A stretch of 64,000 bases of DNA from positions 182,341-246,340 of the forward strand of contig DBQY01000016.1 in assembly GCA_002305805.1 (NCBI GenBank). Direction: 5' to 3'. The translations under genes and the position numbers were made by a program. This stretch comes from Atopobium sp. UBA1382. Lineage in GTDB: Bacteria; Actinomycetota; Coriobacteriia; Coriobacteriales; Atopobiaceae. Positions 23,757 to 32,818 of the stretch are shown here, in pieces. Numbering within the stretch: the first letter of the stretch is position 1; each line of letters starts with the position of its first letter. A model generated the notes under the pieces. The model worked only from the letters and a program-made list of their open reading frames with translations, made no database searches and was not told where the DNA came from.

Positions 23757-26336
23757 TTAGCAGGTGGCGCCGCCGGTGACGCTCTTGGCTAAGATGGCCT
23801 CCTTGTCGATGGGCGCGGTCAGCAGCCTCTCTTGCACGTAGTCAAAGCCGAGGCGCGCCACGGTGTCGGCAAAGCGCTCGCCGCTCTCGCCCTCGTCGCG
23901 GAAGAAGAGAATCGCTCGCTCCACGAGATCCATGACCTCGTCCTCGCTGGTGAAGATCTTGTCCAGCGCCTGGCCGTGCGCGACCTTCTTGCCCCAGCGT
24001 CCGCCGATGTAGACCTTGTAGCCCGCGAGCCCCTCGGTCACAGCGCCGAACGGGCATGCGCCCACGCAGCGGCCGCAGTGGTTGCACGCGGATCCGTCGA
24101 TTGTGATCTTGCCGTCCGGCCCGATCTGCGCGTCGCCCATCGGGCACGCCTTCACGACCTGGCAGACCTTGCATGCGCGACACTTCTCGAGGTCGATCTG
24201 CGGCACGCGCTGGCCAACGATGCCCAGGTCGTTGAGGTCGGGCTTGACGTACATGTTGGGGCAGCCGCCCACGGCAATCTTGAACTTGTGCGGCAGGTCC
24301 ACGCCGTGATAGCTCACGTAGAAGCGCTCGTGCAGCTTCTCGGAGAGGTCGAACGTGTCAATGAGGCCGTACTGGCAGGTGGTGCCCTTGCAGCTCACCA
24401 CCGGGCGCACCTTTGAGCCGGTGCCGCCGGCGTCCAGGCCGTGGTCCTGCAGGAAGCCGATGCACGCGTCGATGTTGTCGTACGGCACGCCCTGGATCTC
24501 CAACGTGAGGCGCGTGGTCATCGTGACCTCGCCGGAGCCAAAGCGCTCGGCGGCCTCGGCCACGGCGCGCTGCTCGTCCACCGTGATCTTGCCGTTGCGC
24601 GTGATCACGCGGATGTTGAAGATGTCGTCGTAGCGCTTGTCCTGCAGGCAGCCCAGGCCCTTGAGGCGCTTGACCTCGGCGGCGGGGAGCTTCTTGCCAG
24701 CCGGCCGTGGCACGCGAACCTCGTTGAACGTGACGCCGCCCTCGAGCACGCGCGTCTCCGTGTAGCCTGCAGCCTTGAGGCGATTCTGTGCGAAGTAGCC
24801 GCGCTTGCCCTTGGCGCACACCAGCAGGAGCTTCTCGTCCTTCTCGTGACCGGGCAGTCCGTCCGGCCCGATCTTGGTGAGGTCCACCCACTCCGCGCCT
24901 GGAATCGTGGGCGCGGGCAGCACGTCGATGACGTGGTAGTCCGCGGCGGCGCCGGCGGCGTACTCGGCCGACGTGAAGCTCTCGAGCTCGCCGGCGAGCT
25001 TGTTTTCCAGGATGTAGGCCGTTGTGACCAGCGGGTGGATGGCGGTCGAGAAGGGCGGCGCGTAGGAGAGGTCCATCAGGTCCAGGTCCTCCACACGCGC
25101 CTTCTGGTAGAGCGCGCTCACCACGACGTCGGTGACCTTGTCAACGGCGCCGGCGCCCAAGACCTGCACGCCGAGCAGGCGGTGCGATGCGCGGTCCGCG
25201 ACGAGCTTCACCATGAAGCTCGAGGAGCCGGGGTAGTAGTGTGCCTTATCGTCCACAACGGAGACCACGCTCACCGGGTCAAAGCCCGCCTCGCGCGCCG
25301 CCGCCTCGGTGAGGCCGGTGCGCCCGCCATTCAGCGTGGGCAGTAGGCGCACCACACCAGTGCCGAGCGCGCCGGGGTAGGGCGTCGGCGTGCCCGTGAG
25401 CGTGCGGGCGATTGCGCGGCCGGCGATGTTGGCCGTCGAGCCCATGGCGCTCCACATCGGCTTGCCGGTGATGGCGTTCGTGACCTCGGCGCAGTCGCCG
25501 GCGGCGTATACGTCCGCCAGGTTGGTGGCGCCGAGCTCGTCCACGACCACGCAGCCGCGGTCGAGCTCCACGCCGGAGTCCTCGAGCCACGCGGTGTTGG
25601 GGCGGATGCCAATGGAGAGGATTACGAGATCTGCCGGCAGCGTCCCCGCGCCGGTCTCCACGCCCTCGACCTTCTCGCCACCCTTGATGCTCACGAGTGG
25701 GCACGACGTCATGACGCGCATGCCGGCCGCCTTGAGCTGGCGCTGCGCAAAGCCGGCCATCTCAGGGTCAAAGACGTTGGGCAGGATTTGCGGCAGCGCG
25801 TCAATCACCGTGACGGAGAGACCGCGCGCGAGCAGGTTCTCGGCCACCTCCAGACCGATGAAGCCAGCGCCCACGATCACCGCGCGGCGTGCCCCGGCGT
25901 CGGCGTAGTCGCGAATGGCCTCGGCGTCGTCGGGTGTTCGCACGGTGAAGACGCCGGGTAGGTCAGTGCCGGGGATGCTTGCGGGCACGAGTGGCGACGC
26001 GCCGGTGGCAATGACCAGCTTGTCATACGTCTCGCCGTGCTCGGAGCCGTCCTTCTCGCGTACCGTGACCTTGTGTGCGGAGGCGTCGAGCGCCACGGCC
26101 TCCACGCCTGTGCGCACCTCCACACCCGTGAGGCCCTCGTAGGCGGCCGGAGTGTTGACGATGAGCTCGCCGCGCGTCTGGATGTCCCCGCCGATGTAGT
26201 AGGGCAGGCCGCAGCCGGCGTAGCTGATGTCCTCGCTCTTTGTCACGACAACGACCTCGGCGGACCGGTCGCAGCGCTTGAGCTTGGCCGCGACCTTGGT
26301 TCCGGCGGCAACACCGCCGACGATCAGGTACCTCAT
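23757..26336 (-). CDS. fusion: CoA-disulfide reductase-like, rhodanese, sulfite-reductase-like and 2x[4Fe-4S]
   Basis: 859 residues. Residues 1-445 are an FAD/NAD(P) disulfide reductase with GGVAAG dinucleotide fold and active-site Cys42 (YAGCGLPYY), as in CoA-disulfide/persulfide reductases. A rhodanese domain follows (LLLVCAKGKRGY with Cys). Next comes a nitrite/sulfite-reductase-like part (SCKGTTCQYGLIDT, then GGCPNMYVKPDLNDLG). The end has two ferredoxin motifs (CRACKVCQVVKACP and CNHCGRCVGACP). The second half normally binds [4Fe-4S]-siroheme through four cysteines, the last in GCPNxC; here that Cys is Tyr, so the cofactor state is doubtful. Likely sulfur-compound reduction or persulfide handling. 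AGAGGA precedes the ATG. Confidence 0.8.
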   Translation of the reverse strand: MRYLIVGGVAAGTKVAAKLKRCDRSAEVVVVTKSEDISYAGCGLPYYIGGDIQTRGELIVNTPAAYEGLTGVEVRTGVEAVALDASAHKVTVREKDGSEHGETYDKLVIATGASPLVPASIPGTDLPGVFTVRTPDDAEAIRDYADAGARRAVIVGAGFIGLEVAENLLARGLSVTVIDALPQILPNVFDPEMAGFAQRQLKAAGMRVMTSCPLVSIKGGEKVEGVETGAGTLPADLVILSIGIRPNTAWLEDSGVELDRGCVVVDELGATNLADVYAAGDCAEVTNAITGKPMWSAMGSTANIAGRAIARTLTGTPTPYPGALGTGVVRLLPTLNGGRTGLTEAAAREAGFDPVSVVSVVDDKAHYYPGSSSFMVKLVADRASHRLLGVQVLGAGAVDKVTDVVVSALYQKARVEDLDLMDLSYAPPFSTAIHPLVTTAYILENKLAGELESFTSAEYAAGAAADYHVIDVLPAPTIPGAEWVDLTKIGPDGLPGHEKDEKLLLVCAKGKRGYFAQNRLKAAGYTETRVLEGGVTFNEVRVPRPAGKKLPAAEVKRLKGLGCLQDKRYDDIFNIRVITRNGKITVDEQRAVAEAAERFGSGEVTMTTRLTLEIQGVPYDNIDACIGFLQDHGLDAGGTGSKVRPVVSCKGTTCQYGLIDTFDLSEKLHERFYVSYHGVDLPHKFKIAVGGCPNMYVKPDLNDLGIVGQRVPQIDLEKCRACKVCQVVKACPMGDAQIGPDGKITIDGSACNHCGRCVGACPFGAVTEGLAGYKVYIGGRWGKKVAHGQALDKIFTSEDEVMDLVERAILFFRDEGESGERFADTVARLGFDYVQERLLTAPIDKEAILAKSVTGGATC

Positions 26337-26387
26337 GGCGTTCCTCTCCTCGTGGCGCCCGCATCGGCGCAATTAGTTCCATGGTAG

Positions 26388-26413
26388 ACCCGGGGACCCC
26401 GGTTTCCCCGGGT
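26388..26413 (-). promoter_or_regulatory. hairpin in the leader of the reductase gene
   Basis: ACCCGGGG and CCCCGGGT form a perfect 8-bp stem with a 10-base loop about 50 bp before the ATG. It could be a leader structure or a protein site; no promoter elements are clear next to it. Confidence 0.35.
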
Positions 26414-26492
26414 ATTTGGCGAGAGATGTTGGCAGCTCGGCAGGACACGACGGACGCGCGGCCGAGCTCGGTCCGCGCGGCATCCGGCGTCT

Positions 26493-26720
26493 TGCAAAAC
26501 GGCCGCTTGTGATGAAAAAGCGAGAGAGAGTCTGCAAAACTGTCGCTCGTGATGAAGCTTTCGTCGCCTCCTGCGGCAATTAATTCAAGAGATTATATTG
26601 CTATCTGGGGTTTTGTCGAGCGGGGGCTCCGGAAGCTCTCAAATAAGATGAATCCCTTCATCACGAGCGGTCGTTTTGCAGGCTCTTGGCCTTCGGTTCA
26701 TCACGAGCGAGCGTATTGCG
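26493..26720. repeat. intergenic element with four inverted 24-bp units
   Basis: Two forward units (26493-26516, 26533-26556) and two reverse units (26657-26680, 26697-26720) of TGCAAAAC, 3-4 variable bases, then CGCTYGTGATGAA. The inner pair is identical except at two or three bases; the last copy is the most diverged. Between them lies an AT-rich stretch and TCTGGGGTTTTGTCGAG. It fills the divergent promoter region of the reductase and NifX-like genes. Not CRISPR: no regular spacing. Confidence 0.75.
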
Positions 26721-26804
26721 GGGCGCCCACCCTCGGTGCATGTGCGAGAATGGCGGCGTCAAGCAACGTGGACGCTGCGTGGCGTTCAGCGAGAGGAGAT
26801 TCCC

Positions 26805-27167
26805 ATGAAGGTTGCAATTCCAACCCTCGGCAAGGGTGGCCTGGACTGCGAGCGCTCCGGTCACTTTGGCCACTGTGACTGCTTCACCGTCGTCGACGTG
26901 GAGGACGGCAAGGTCGGCGCCGTGACCATCATCGATAACCCTCCTCACGAGGAGGGTGGTTGCATGCGCCCCGTGGCGCTGCTCGCTCAGAACGGCATCG
27001 ACGCGATCGTGGCCGCAGGTATGGGTATGCGCCCCATGATGGGCTTCGCCCAAGCCGGCATCACTGTCTACTTTGAGAACCAGACCCCCGGCGTCGGCGA
27101 CGTCGCGCAGATGGCCGCCGCCGGCACGCTCCCCGTCATGGGCGAGGAGCATGCCTGCCGCCACTAA
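26805..27167 (+). CDS. NifX/NifB-family iron-molybdenum cofactor-binding-like protein
   Basis: 120 residues, the full length of the small dinitrogenase-cofactor-binding domain. The pattern KVAIPTLGKGGLDCERSGHFGHCDCFTVVD is typical, followed by CMRPVALLAQNGIDAIVAAGMGMRPMMGF. No nitrogenase genes are present; such stand-alone proteins are common in anaerobes and probably bind metal-sulfur clusters. AGGAG lies six bases before the ATG. It overlaps the next gene by 17 bp, so they are co-translated. Confidence 0.85.
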   Translation: MKVAIPTLGKGGLDCERSGHFGHCDCFTVVDVEDGKVGAVTIIDNPPHEEGGCMRPVALLAQNGIDAIVAAGMGMRPMMGFAQAGITVYFENQTPGVGDVAQMAAAGTLPVMGEEHACRH

Positions 27168-27858
27168 CGTGCCCGACGCCCTGGTCATAGCTGGTTGCCT
27201 GTCCGGCGAGAGGGACGATGCCGGCGTGGCTGCGCTCGTGGACGAGCTCGCGTCAGCGGTCGGCGCGGGCACGGTGGTCCGCGCCCGCACGGGAGGCCGT
27301 CTAGTGGGGCCGTCGCTATCAGACGTGCTTGCCGGTCTGCGGAGCGGCGGTGCCCGCCGCGTCCTCGTGGCGACGACGCACGTTGTCAACGGGCGTCTCC
27401 AGCAGGAAACTGCGGCCGCCGTGGACGCCGCCGTCCCCGGCTTTGACAAACTCCGTCTTGCCCCGCCTCTGCTCGCGGGCGAAGCGGACCACGCCGCCGT
27501 TGCCGCAGCGCTTGATGAGGCCGTGCCCGCGCTCCCCGGCCGCCGCGTTGCCTTCGCCGGCCATCGCGGTTCGGAATGCGAGGTCACGTTTTCCCAGCTC
27601 GAGCGCGCGTTGATCGAGCGTGGCCGCGGTGACGTCCTTGTGGGACCGCCCGACCGTCTGCGCGCCCTTCTCCGGGGGCGCCGCGAGCGCACGATCCTCC
27701 TTGCCCCGCTCCTCATGTCGCTCGGTCACCACGCGCGTCACGACGTGCTCGAGGGTCTCGCCCGGGACCTCTCCGCCCAGACCTGGCCGCACTCGCTCGC
27801 GGAACTGTCCGCCATCCGCGCGCTCGTCGTCGCGCATGTGAGAAAGGAACTCTCATGA
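27151..27858 (+). CDS. CbiK-like sirohydrochlorin chelatase
   Basis: 235 residues, slightly short for anaerobic cobaltochelatase CbiK (about 260). It has the family's VIAGCLSGERDD opening, VLVATTHVVNGRLQQE with the metal-site His, and LLAPLLMSLGHHARHDVLEG, matching the usual 'GDHARNDM' segment with a second His. The family inserts Co2+ or Fe2+ into sirohydrochlorin. No other cobalamin genes are visible; because the divergent gene encodes a sulfite-reductase-like protein, a role in siroheme synthesis is possible. The ATG has GAGGAG very close upstream; a GTG six codons later is an alternative. Confidence 0.65.
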   Translation: MPAATNVPDALVIAGCLSGERDDAGVAALVDELASAVGAGTVVRARTGGRLVGPSLSDVLAGLRSGGARRVLVATTHVVNGRLQQETAAAVDAAVPGFDKLRLAPPLLAGEADHAAVAAALDEAVPALPGRRVAFAGHRGSECEVTFSQLERALIERGRGDVLVGPPDRLRALLRGRRERTILLAPLLMSLGHHARHDVLEGLARDLSAQTWPHSLAELSAIRALVVAHVRKELS

Positions 27859-28394
27859 AGCTCGTCATCGCCTCCGACATCCACGGCGCCGCCGACGCCT
27901 GCGCACGCCTCATGACCGTCATCGAGGAGGAGTCCCCGGACCGCATCGTCCTCCTGGGCGACCTGCTCTACCACGGCCCGCGCAACGACCTCCCCGCCGA
28001 CTACGCGCCCAAGCGCGTCATCGAGATGCTCAACTCCGTGGCGAATAACGTGATTGCCGTGCGCGGCAACTGCGAGGCCGAGGTCGATCAGATGGTCCTC
28101 GGCTTCCCCTGCATGGCAGACCACAACGTCCTGCTTGACCCCGCTGCCGACATGACGCTCTTCCTCACTCACGGCCACGTCTACGGCCCCGGCTACCACA
28201 ACAGCGTGGACGCCTGGCCCGCGCTGCCGCCGCGCTCCGCGCTGGTCTACGGCCACACGCACATCAAGGTGAGCGAGAAGAACGCCGAGCGTGACGCGTG
28301 GATTTTCAACCCCGGGTCGGTGGGCATCCCCAAGGACGGCTCGGCGAGCTGCGGAATCTACGAGGACGGGCGCTTCGAGCATCGCCTGCTGTAG
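27855..28394 (+). CDS. YfcE/MJ0936-type metallophosphoesterase
   Basis: 179 residues, the normal size. The di-metal site is complete: D-x-H (ASDIHG), GDLLYHG, GNCE, FLTHGH and YGHTH. The ATG overlaps the stop of the CbiK-like gene by 4 bp (ATGA), so it belongs to the same operon. YfcE enzymes hydrolyse phosphodiester bonds in vitro; the physiological substrate is unknown, and no link to metal-tetrapyrrole chemistry is evident beyond co-transcription. Confidence 0.88.
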   Translation: MKLVIASDIHGAADACARLMTVIEEESPDRIVLLGDLLYHGPRNDLPADYAPKRVIEMLNSVANNVIAVRGNCEAEVDQMVLGFPCMADHNVLLDPAADMTLFLTHGHVYGPGYHNSVDAWPALPPRSALVYGHTHIKVSEKNAERDAWIFNPGSVGIPKDGSASCGIYEDGRFEHRLL

Positions 28395-28426
28395 CCACGC
28401 GCTCTCCCTAAAACCCGCGCTTCAAA

Positions 28427-28453
28427 AAATCTCATGTGTAGAGACTTAGATTA
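28427..28453. promoter_or_regulatory. predicted HspR operator, dnaK promoter
   Basis: AAATCTCA, 11 bases, TTAGATTA. It aligns without gaps with sites before clpB and hsp20. A -10-like TATAGA begins three bases after it. The left half has one mismatch to the palindrome. HspR itself is encoded at the end of this operon. Confidence 0.7.
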
Positions 28454-28555
28454 TGTATAGAATCGTCACGCACAGGGGATAAAATCAACCGTACACACGG
28501 ATAAAAGCGAGCGGGCCGGCGCACGCGGGCCTCACGCAGGAAAGGGAGAGCAACC

Positions 28556-30460
<1,905 letters not shown>

Positions 30461-30462
30461 CC

Positions 30463-30524
30463 CCAGGTAGGCCGTACCTGGTTCAAGAGATTCGGAGGCG
30501 GCCACGGCTTCGCGGCCGCCTCCG
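30463..30524 (+). other. two hairpins between dnaK and grpE
   Basis: CCAGGTA/TACCTGG with a 5-base loop at 30463-30481, then CGGAGGCGGCC/GGCCGCCTCCG with a 10-base loop at 30493-30524. No proper T-run follows, so they probably act as a partial terminator or as a 3' stabiliser that leaves more dnaK than grpE mRNA. Confidence 0.55.
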
Positions 30525-30548
30525 TCTGATTTGGTCGAGGAGGGTGAC

Positions 30549-31337
30549 GTGAGAGTGCCCATCGAGGTAGAGGACGAGAAGAACGAGGCCATGGGGCCCG
30601 ACGAGATGGAGACGGACGCGGTTGCCGAGAAGGACGACGCGCCCGAGGCAAAGACCGGCGAGCCGGACGAGGACGCCGAGGAGCGCGCCCGCGTGGAGGC
30701 GGCCATCCGTGCCGGCGAGGAGGCGGCGGAGCGCGAGCTCGCGGCTGATGCCGGCAAGCTCCGCGAGGAGCGCGACGAGCTGCAGAAGAGGCTCACCGAC
30801 GTCGAGGACCAGATCGAGGCGGCCAAGAAGGAGGCCGCCGAAGCCACGGACCGCATGCTTCGCCTGCAGGCCGATTGGGAGAACTACCGCCGCCGCACCG
30901 CCGCCGAGCGCCTCGCGGAGAAGGAGCGCGCCGCCGAGGGCCTGGTTACCAACCTGCTGCCCGTGATCGACGACATCGAGCGCGCCATCGAGCACGCCGG
31001 CGCGACCGAGGATGACGCCCAGCTCAAGCAGTTCGTGGACGGCGTCTGCGCAGTGCACGCCAAGATGCTCGGCGTGCTCTCCAAGGAGGGCGTAGAGCCG
31101 ATCGACCCGGCGGGCGAGCCCTTTGACCCCCTGGCCCACCAGGCCGTCGGCCGCGTCGAGGACGCCGAGGCGTTCGACGAGACCGTGGCCCAGGTCTATC
31201 AGAAGGGCTACAAGATGGGCGAGAAGGTCATCCGCACCGCGATGGTGACGGTGACCTACGGTGGGCCCAAGCGCCCCGTCGAGCAGCCGGAGGAATCCGG
31301 GGACGAGGGCGAGAGCGTGGAGAAGGACGAGGCGTAG
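30549..31337 (+). CDS. grpE: nucleotide exchange factor GrpE
   Basis: 262 residues from the GTG, long for GrpE (about 190-210) because of an acidic N-terminal extension (EDEKNEAMGPDEMETDAVAEK) and an acidic tail. The core is typical: a long coiled coil (REERDELQKRLTDVEDQIEAAK), LRLQADWENYRRRTAAE, then NLLPVIDDIERAI and the beta domain with PLAHQAVGRVED and GYKMGEKVIRTAMVTV. It releases ADP from DnaK. GAGGAGGG at good distance supports the GTG over a TTG six codons upstream. Confidence 0.93.
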   Translation: MRVPIEVEDEKNEAMGPDEMETDAVAEKDDAPEAKTGEPDEDAEERARVEAAIRAGEEAAERELAADAGKLREERDELQKRLTDVEDQIEAAKKEAAEATDRMLRLQADWENYRRRTAAERLAEKERAAEGLVTNLLPVIDDIERAIEHAGATEDDAQLKQFVDGVCAVHAKMLGVLSKEGVEPIDPAGEPFDPLAHQAVGRVEDAEAFDETVAQVYQKGYKMGEKVIRTAMVTVTYGGPKRPVEQPEESGDEGESVEKDEA

Positions 31338-31341
31338 CCCG

Positions 31342-31353
31342 GTTCTTCTCGCC
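31342..31353 (+). repeat. GTTCTTCTCGCC 12-mer, copy 3
   Basis: Exact copy just after the grpE stop and before dnaJ, in the same orientation as the other copies. Confidence 0.5.
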
Positions 31354-31391
31354 AACACACGGCATGAGACGCGAAAGGAGGCGCGTGTGAC

Positions 31392-32360
31392 ATGGCAACC
31401 AATCAGAACTACTACGACATCCTGGGCGTGAAGCGCGACGCTTCCGACGACGACATCAAGAGGGCGTTTCGCAAGCTCGCTGCCAAGTACCACCCCGACG
31501 CGGGTGGTGACGAGCAGAAGTTCAAGGAGGTCAGCGAGGCGTACACCACGCTCTCCGACCCCAAGAAGCGCCGCGAGTACGACCAGATGCTGATGTTCGG
31601 CGGCATTCCCGGGGCAGACTTCGGCGGCTCCGGCGGACGCGGCCGCTACTCCTACACGACGAACGTCGGAGGCGACTGGTCCGACATCTTCAACAACATG
31701 CGCGGGGGTGACGGCGGCTTCGGAGGCTTCGACTTCTCCTCGATCTTTGGCGGGGCGGCCGGTGCGCGCGCCGCGAACCGGCCGACCAAGGGTTCCGACC
31801 TCACCATGTCCGTGGACGTCTCCGCCGAGGAGGCCTTCCGCGGGGCAACGCGCAAGGCCACGTACCGCGTGCCGTCCACGGGCGAGGAGCAGACGCTCAC
31901 GATCAAGATCCCGGCAGGCGCGGTGGACGGCGGCAAGCTCCGCTACCGCGGCCGCGGCGAGTACGGCACCAACGGCGGCGACCGAGGCGACCTGGTGATC
32001 ACCACGCATGTCGCCGAGCACCCCGTCTTCAAGCGCGATGGCGCCGACGTGCGCATGGAGCTGCCGCTCAGCATCTACGAGGCAACGCTCGGCGCCACTG
32101 TTGACGTGCCCACGCCCGATGGCACCGAGGTCCGTCTCAAGGTTCCTGCGGGAACGCAGGACGGCAAGACGTTTCGTTTCCGCGACCTCGGCGCGCCCAA
32201 CGTCAAGCGCAAGGGTTCGCGCGGCGCGCTCTTTGTGACCGTGCGCGTGAAGGTTCCGACAATGCTTTCCAAGAAGGAGCGCGACGCCCTCGCAGCGCTG
32301 CGCGACGCGGACACGCGAGACTACCGCGAGGAGGTCATGCGCTATGGCGCAAGGCGATAG
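31392..32360 (+). CDS. dnaJ: DnaJ/CbpA-type co-chaperone without zinc finger
   Basis: 322 residues. The J domain (1-70) carries HPD in [17 protein letters not shown] Gly/Phe-rich stretch ([10 protein letters not shown]..., [17 protein letters not shown]) follows, then the two C-terminal beta domains ([39 protein letters not shown]). The cysteine-rich zinc domain of full DnaJ is absent, so this is the CbpA/DnaJ2 layout. It stimulates DnaK ATPase and delivers clients. AAAGGAGG lies about ten bases before the ATG. The 3' end overlaps hspR by 17 bp. Confidence 0.93.
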   Translation: MATNQNYYDILGVKRDASDDDIKRAFRKLAAKYHPDAGGDEQKFKEVSEAYTTLSDPKKRREYDQMLMFGGIPGADFGGSGGRGRYSYTTNVGGDWSDIFNNMRGGDGGFGGFDFSSIFGGAAGARAANRPTKGSDLTMSVDVSAEEAFRGATRKATYRVPSTGEEQTLTIKIPAGAVDGGKLRYRGRGEYGTNGGDRGDLVITTHVAEHPVFKRDGADVRMELPLSIYEATLGATVDVPTPDGTEVRLKVPAGTQDGKTFRFRDLGAPNVKRKGSRGALFVTVRVKVPTMLSKKERDALAALRDADTRDYREEVMRYGARR

Positions 32361-32808
32361 GGACGCCCGGGACCGGGAGCGCGGTCGCGACCGCGACAAG
32401 CCGCTCTACATGATCAGCGTGGCCGCCGAGCTCACCGGCATGCACCCGCAGACCCTGCGCGTCTACGAGCAGAAGGGGCTCGTCACGCCCGGGCGCTCGC
32501 GCGGCAACACGCGCCTGTACTCCCAGGCGGACATCGAGCGGCTGAGCCTCATCTCCAAGCTCACCGACGAGGGCATCAACCTCGCCGGCGTGGTGCGCAT
32601 CCTCGACATGCGCGAGCGGATGCTCGAGCGCGAGGCAGAGCTCGACGAGCTGCGCGCCCGCGTCCGCGCGCTCGAGGACGAGGTCCATGAGTACAAGATG
32701 CAGGAGAAGATCACCGCGCTCGCCCGCTACGACGCCGCGAGCAGCCCGGAGCAGGTCATGCGCCGCCTGCTGCTGAACGGCGCTCCGGACGAGAAGGACG
32801 ACGAGTAG
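32344..32808 (+). CDS. hspR: heat-shock repressor HspR (MerR family)
   Basis: 154 residues. A charged N-terminus precedes the MerR-type helix-turn-helix: [47 protein letters not shown], the hallmark of HspR. A coiled coil follows ([25 protein letters not shown]). In Actinobacteria HspR binds HAIR sites with DnaK as co-repressor and controls dnaK and clpB. Here it ends its own operon, overlapping dnaJ. The HAIR consensus CTTGAGT-N7-ACTCAAG is not found at the heat-shock promoters in this window; a different palindrome takes its place. Confidence 0.95.
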   Translation: MAQGDRDARDRERGRDRDKPLYMISVAAELTGMHPQTLRVYEQKGLVTPGRSRGNTRLYSQADIERLSLISKLTDEGINLAGVVRILDMRERMLEREAELDELRARVRALEDEVHEYKMQEKITALARYDAASSPEQVMRRLLLNGAPDEKDDE

Positions 32809-32818
32809 CGACCGTCGC

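Noticed and set aside
26493..26720. CRISPR array
   Set aside because: Units are inverted as well as direct, spacing is irregular, and no cas genes are present; the same holds for the elements at 53.5 and 63.2 kb.
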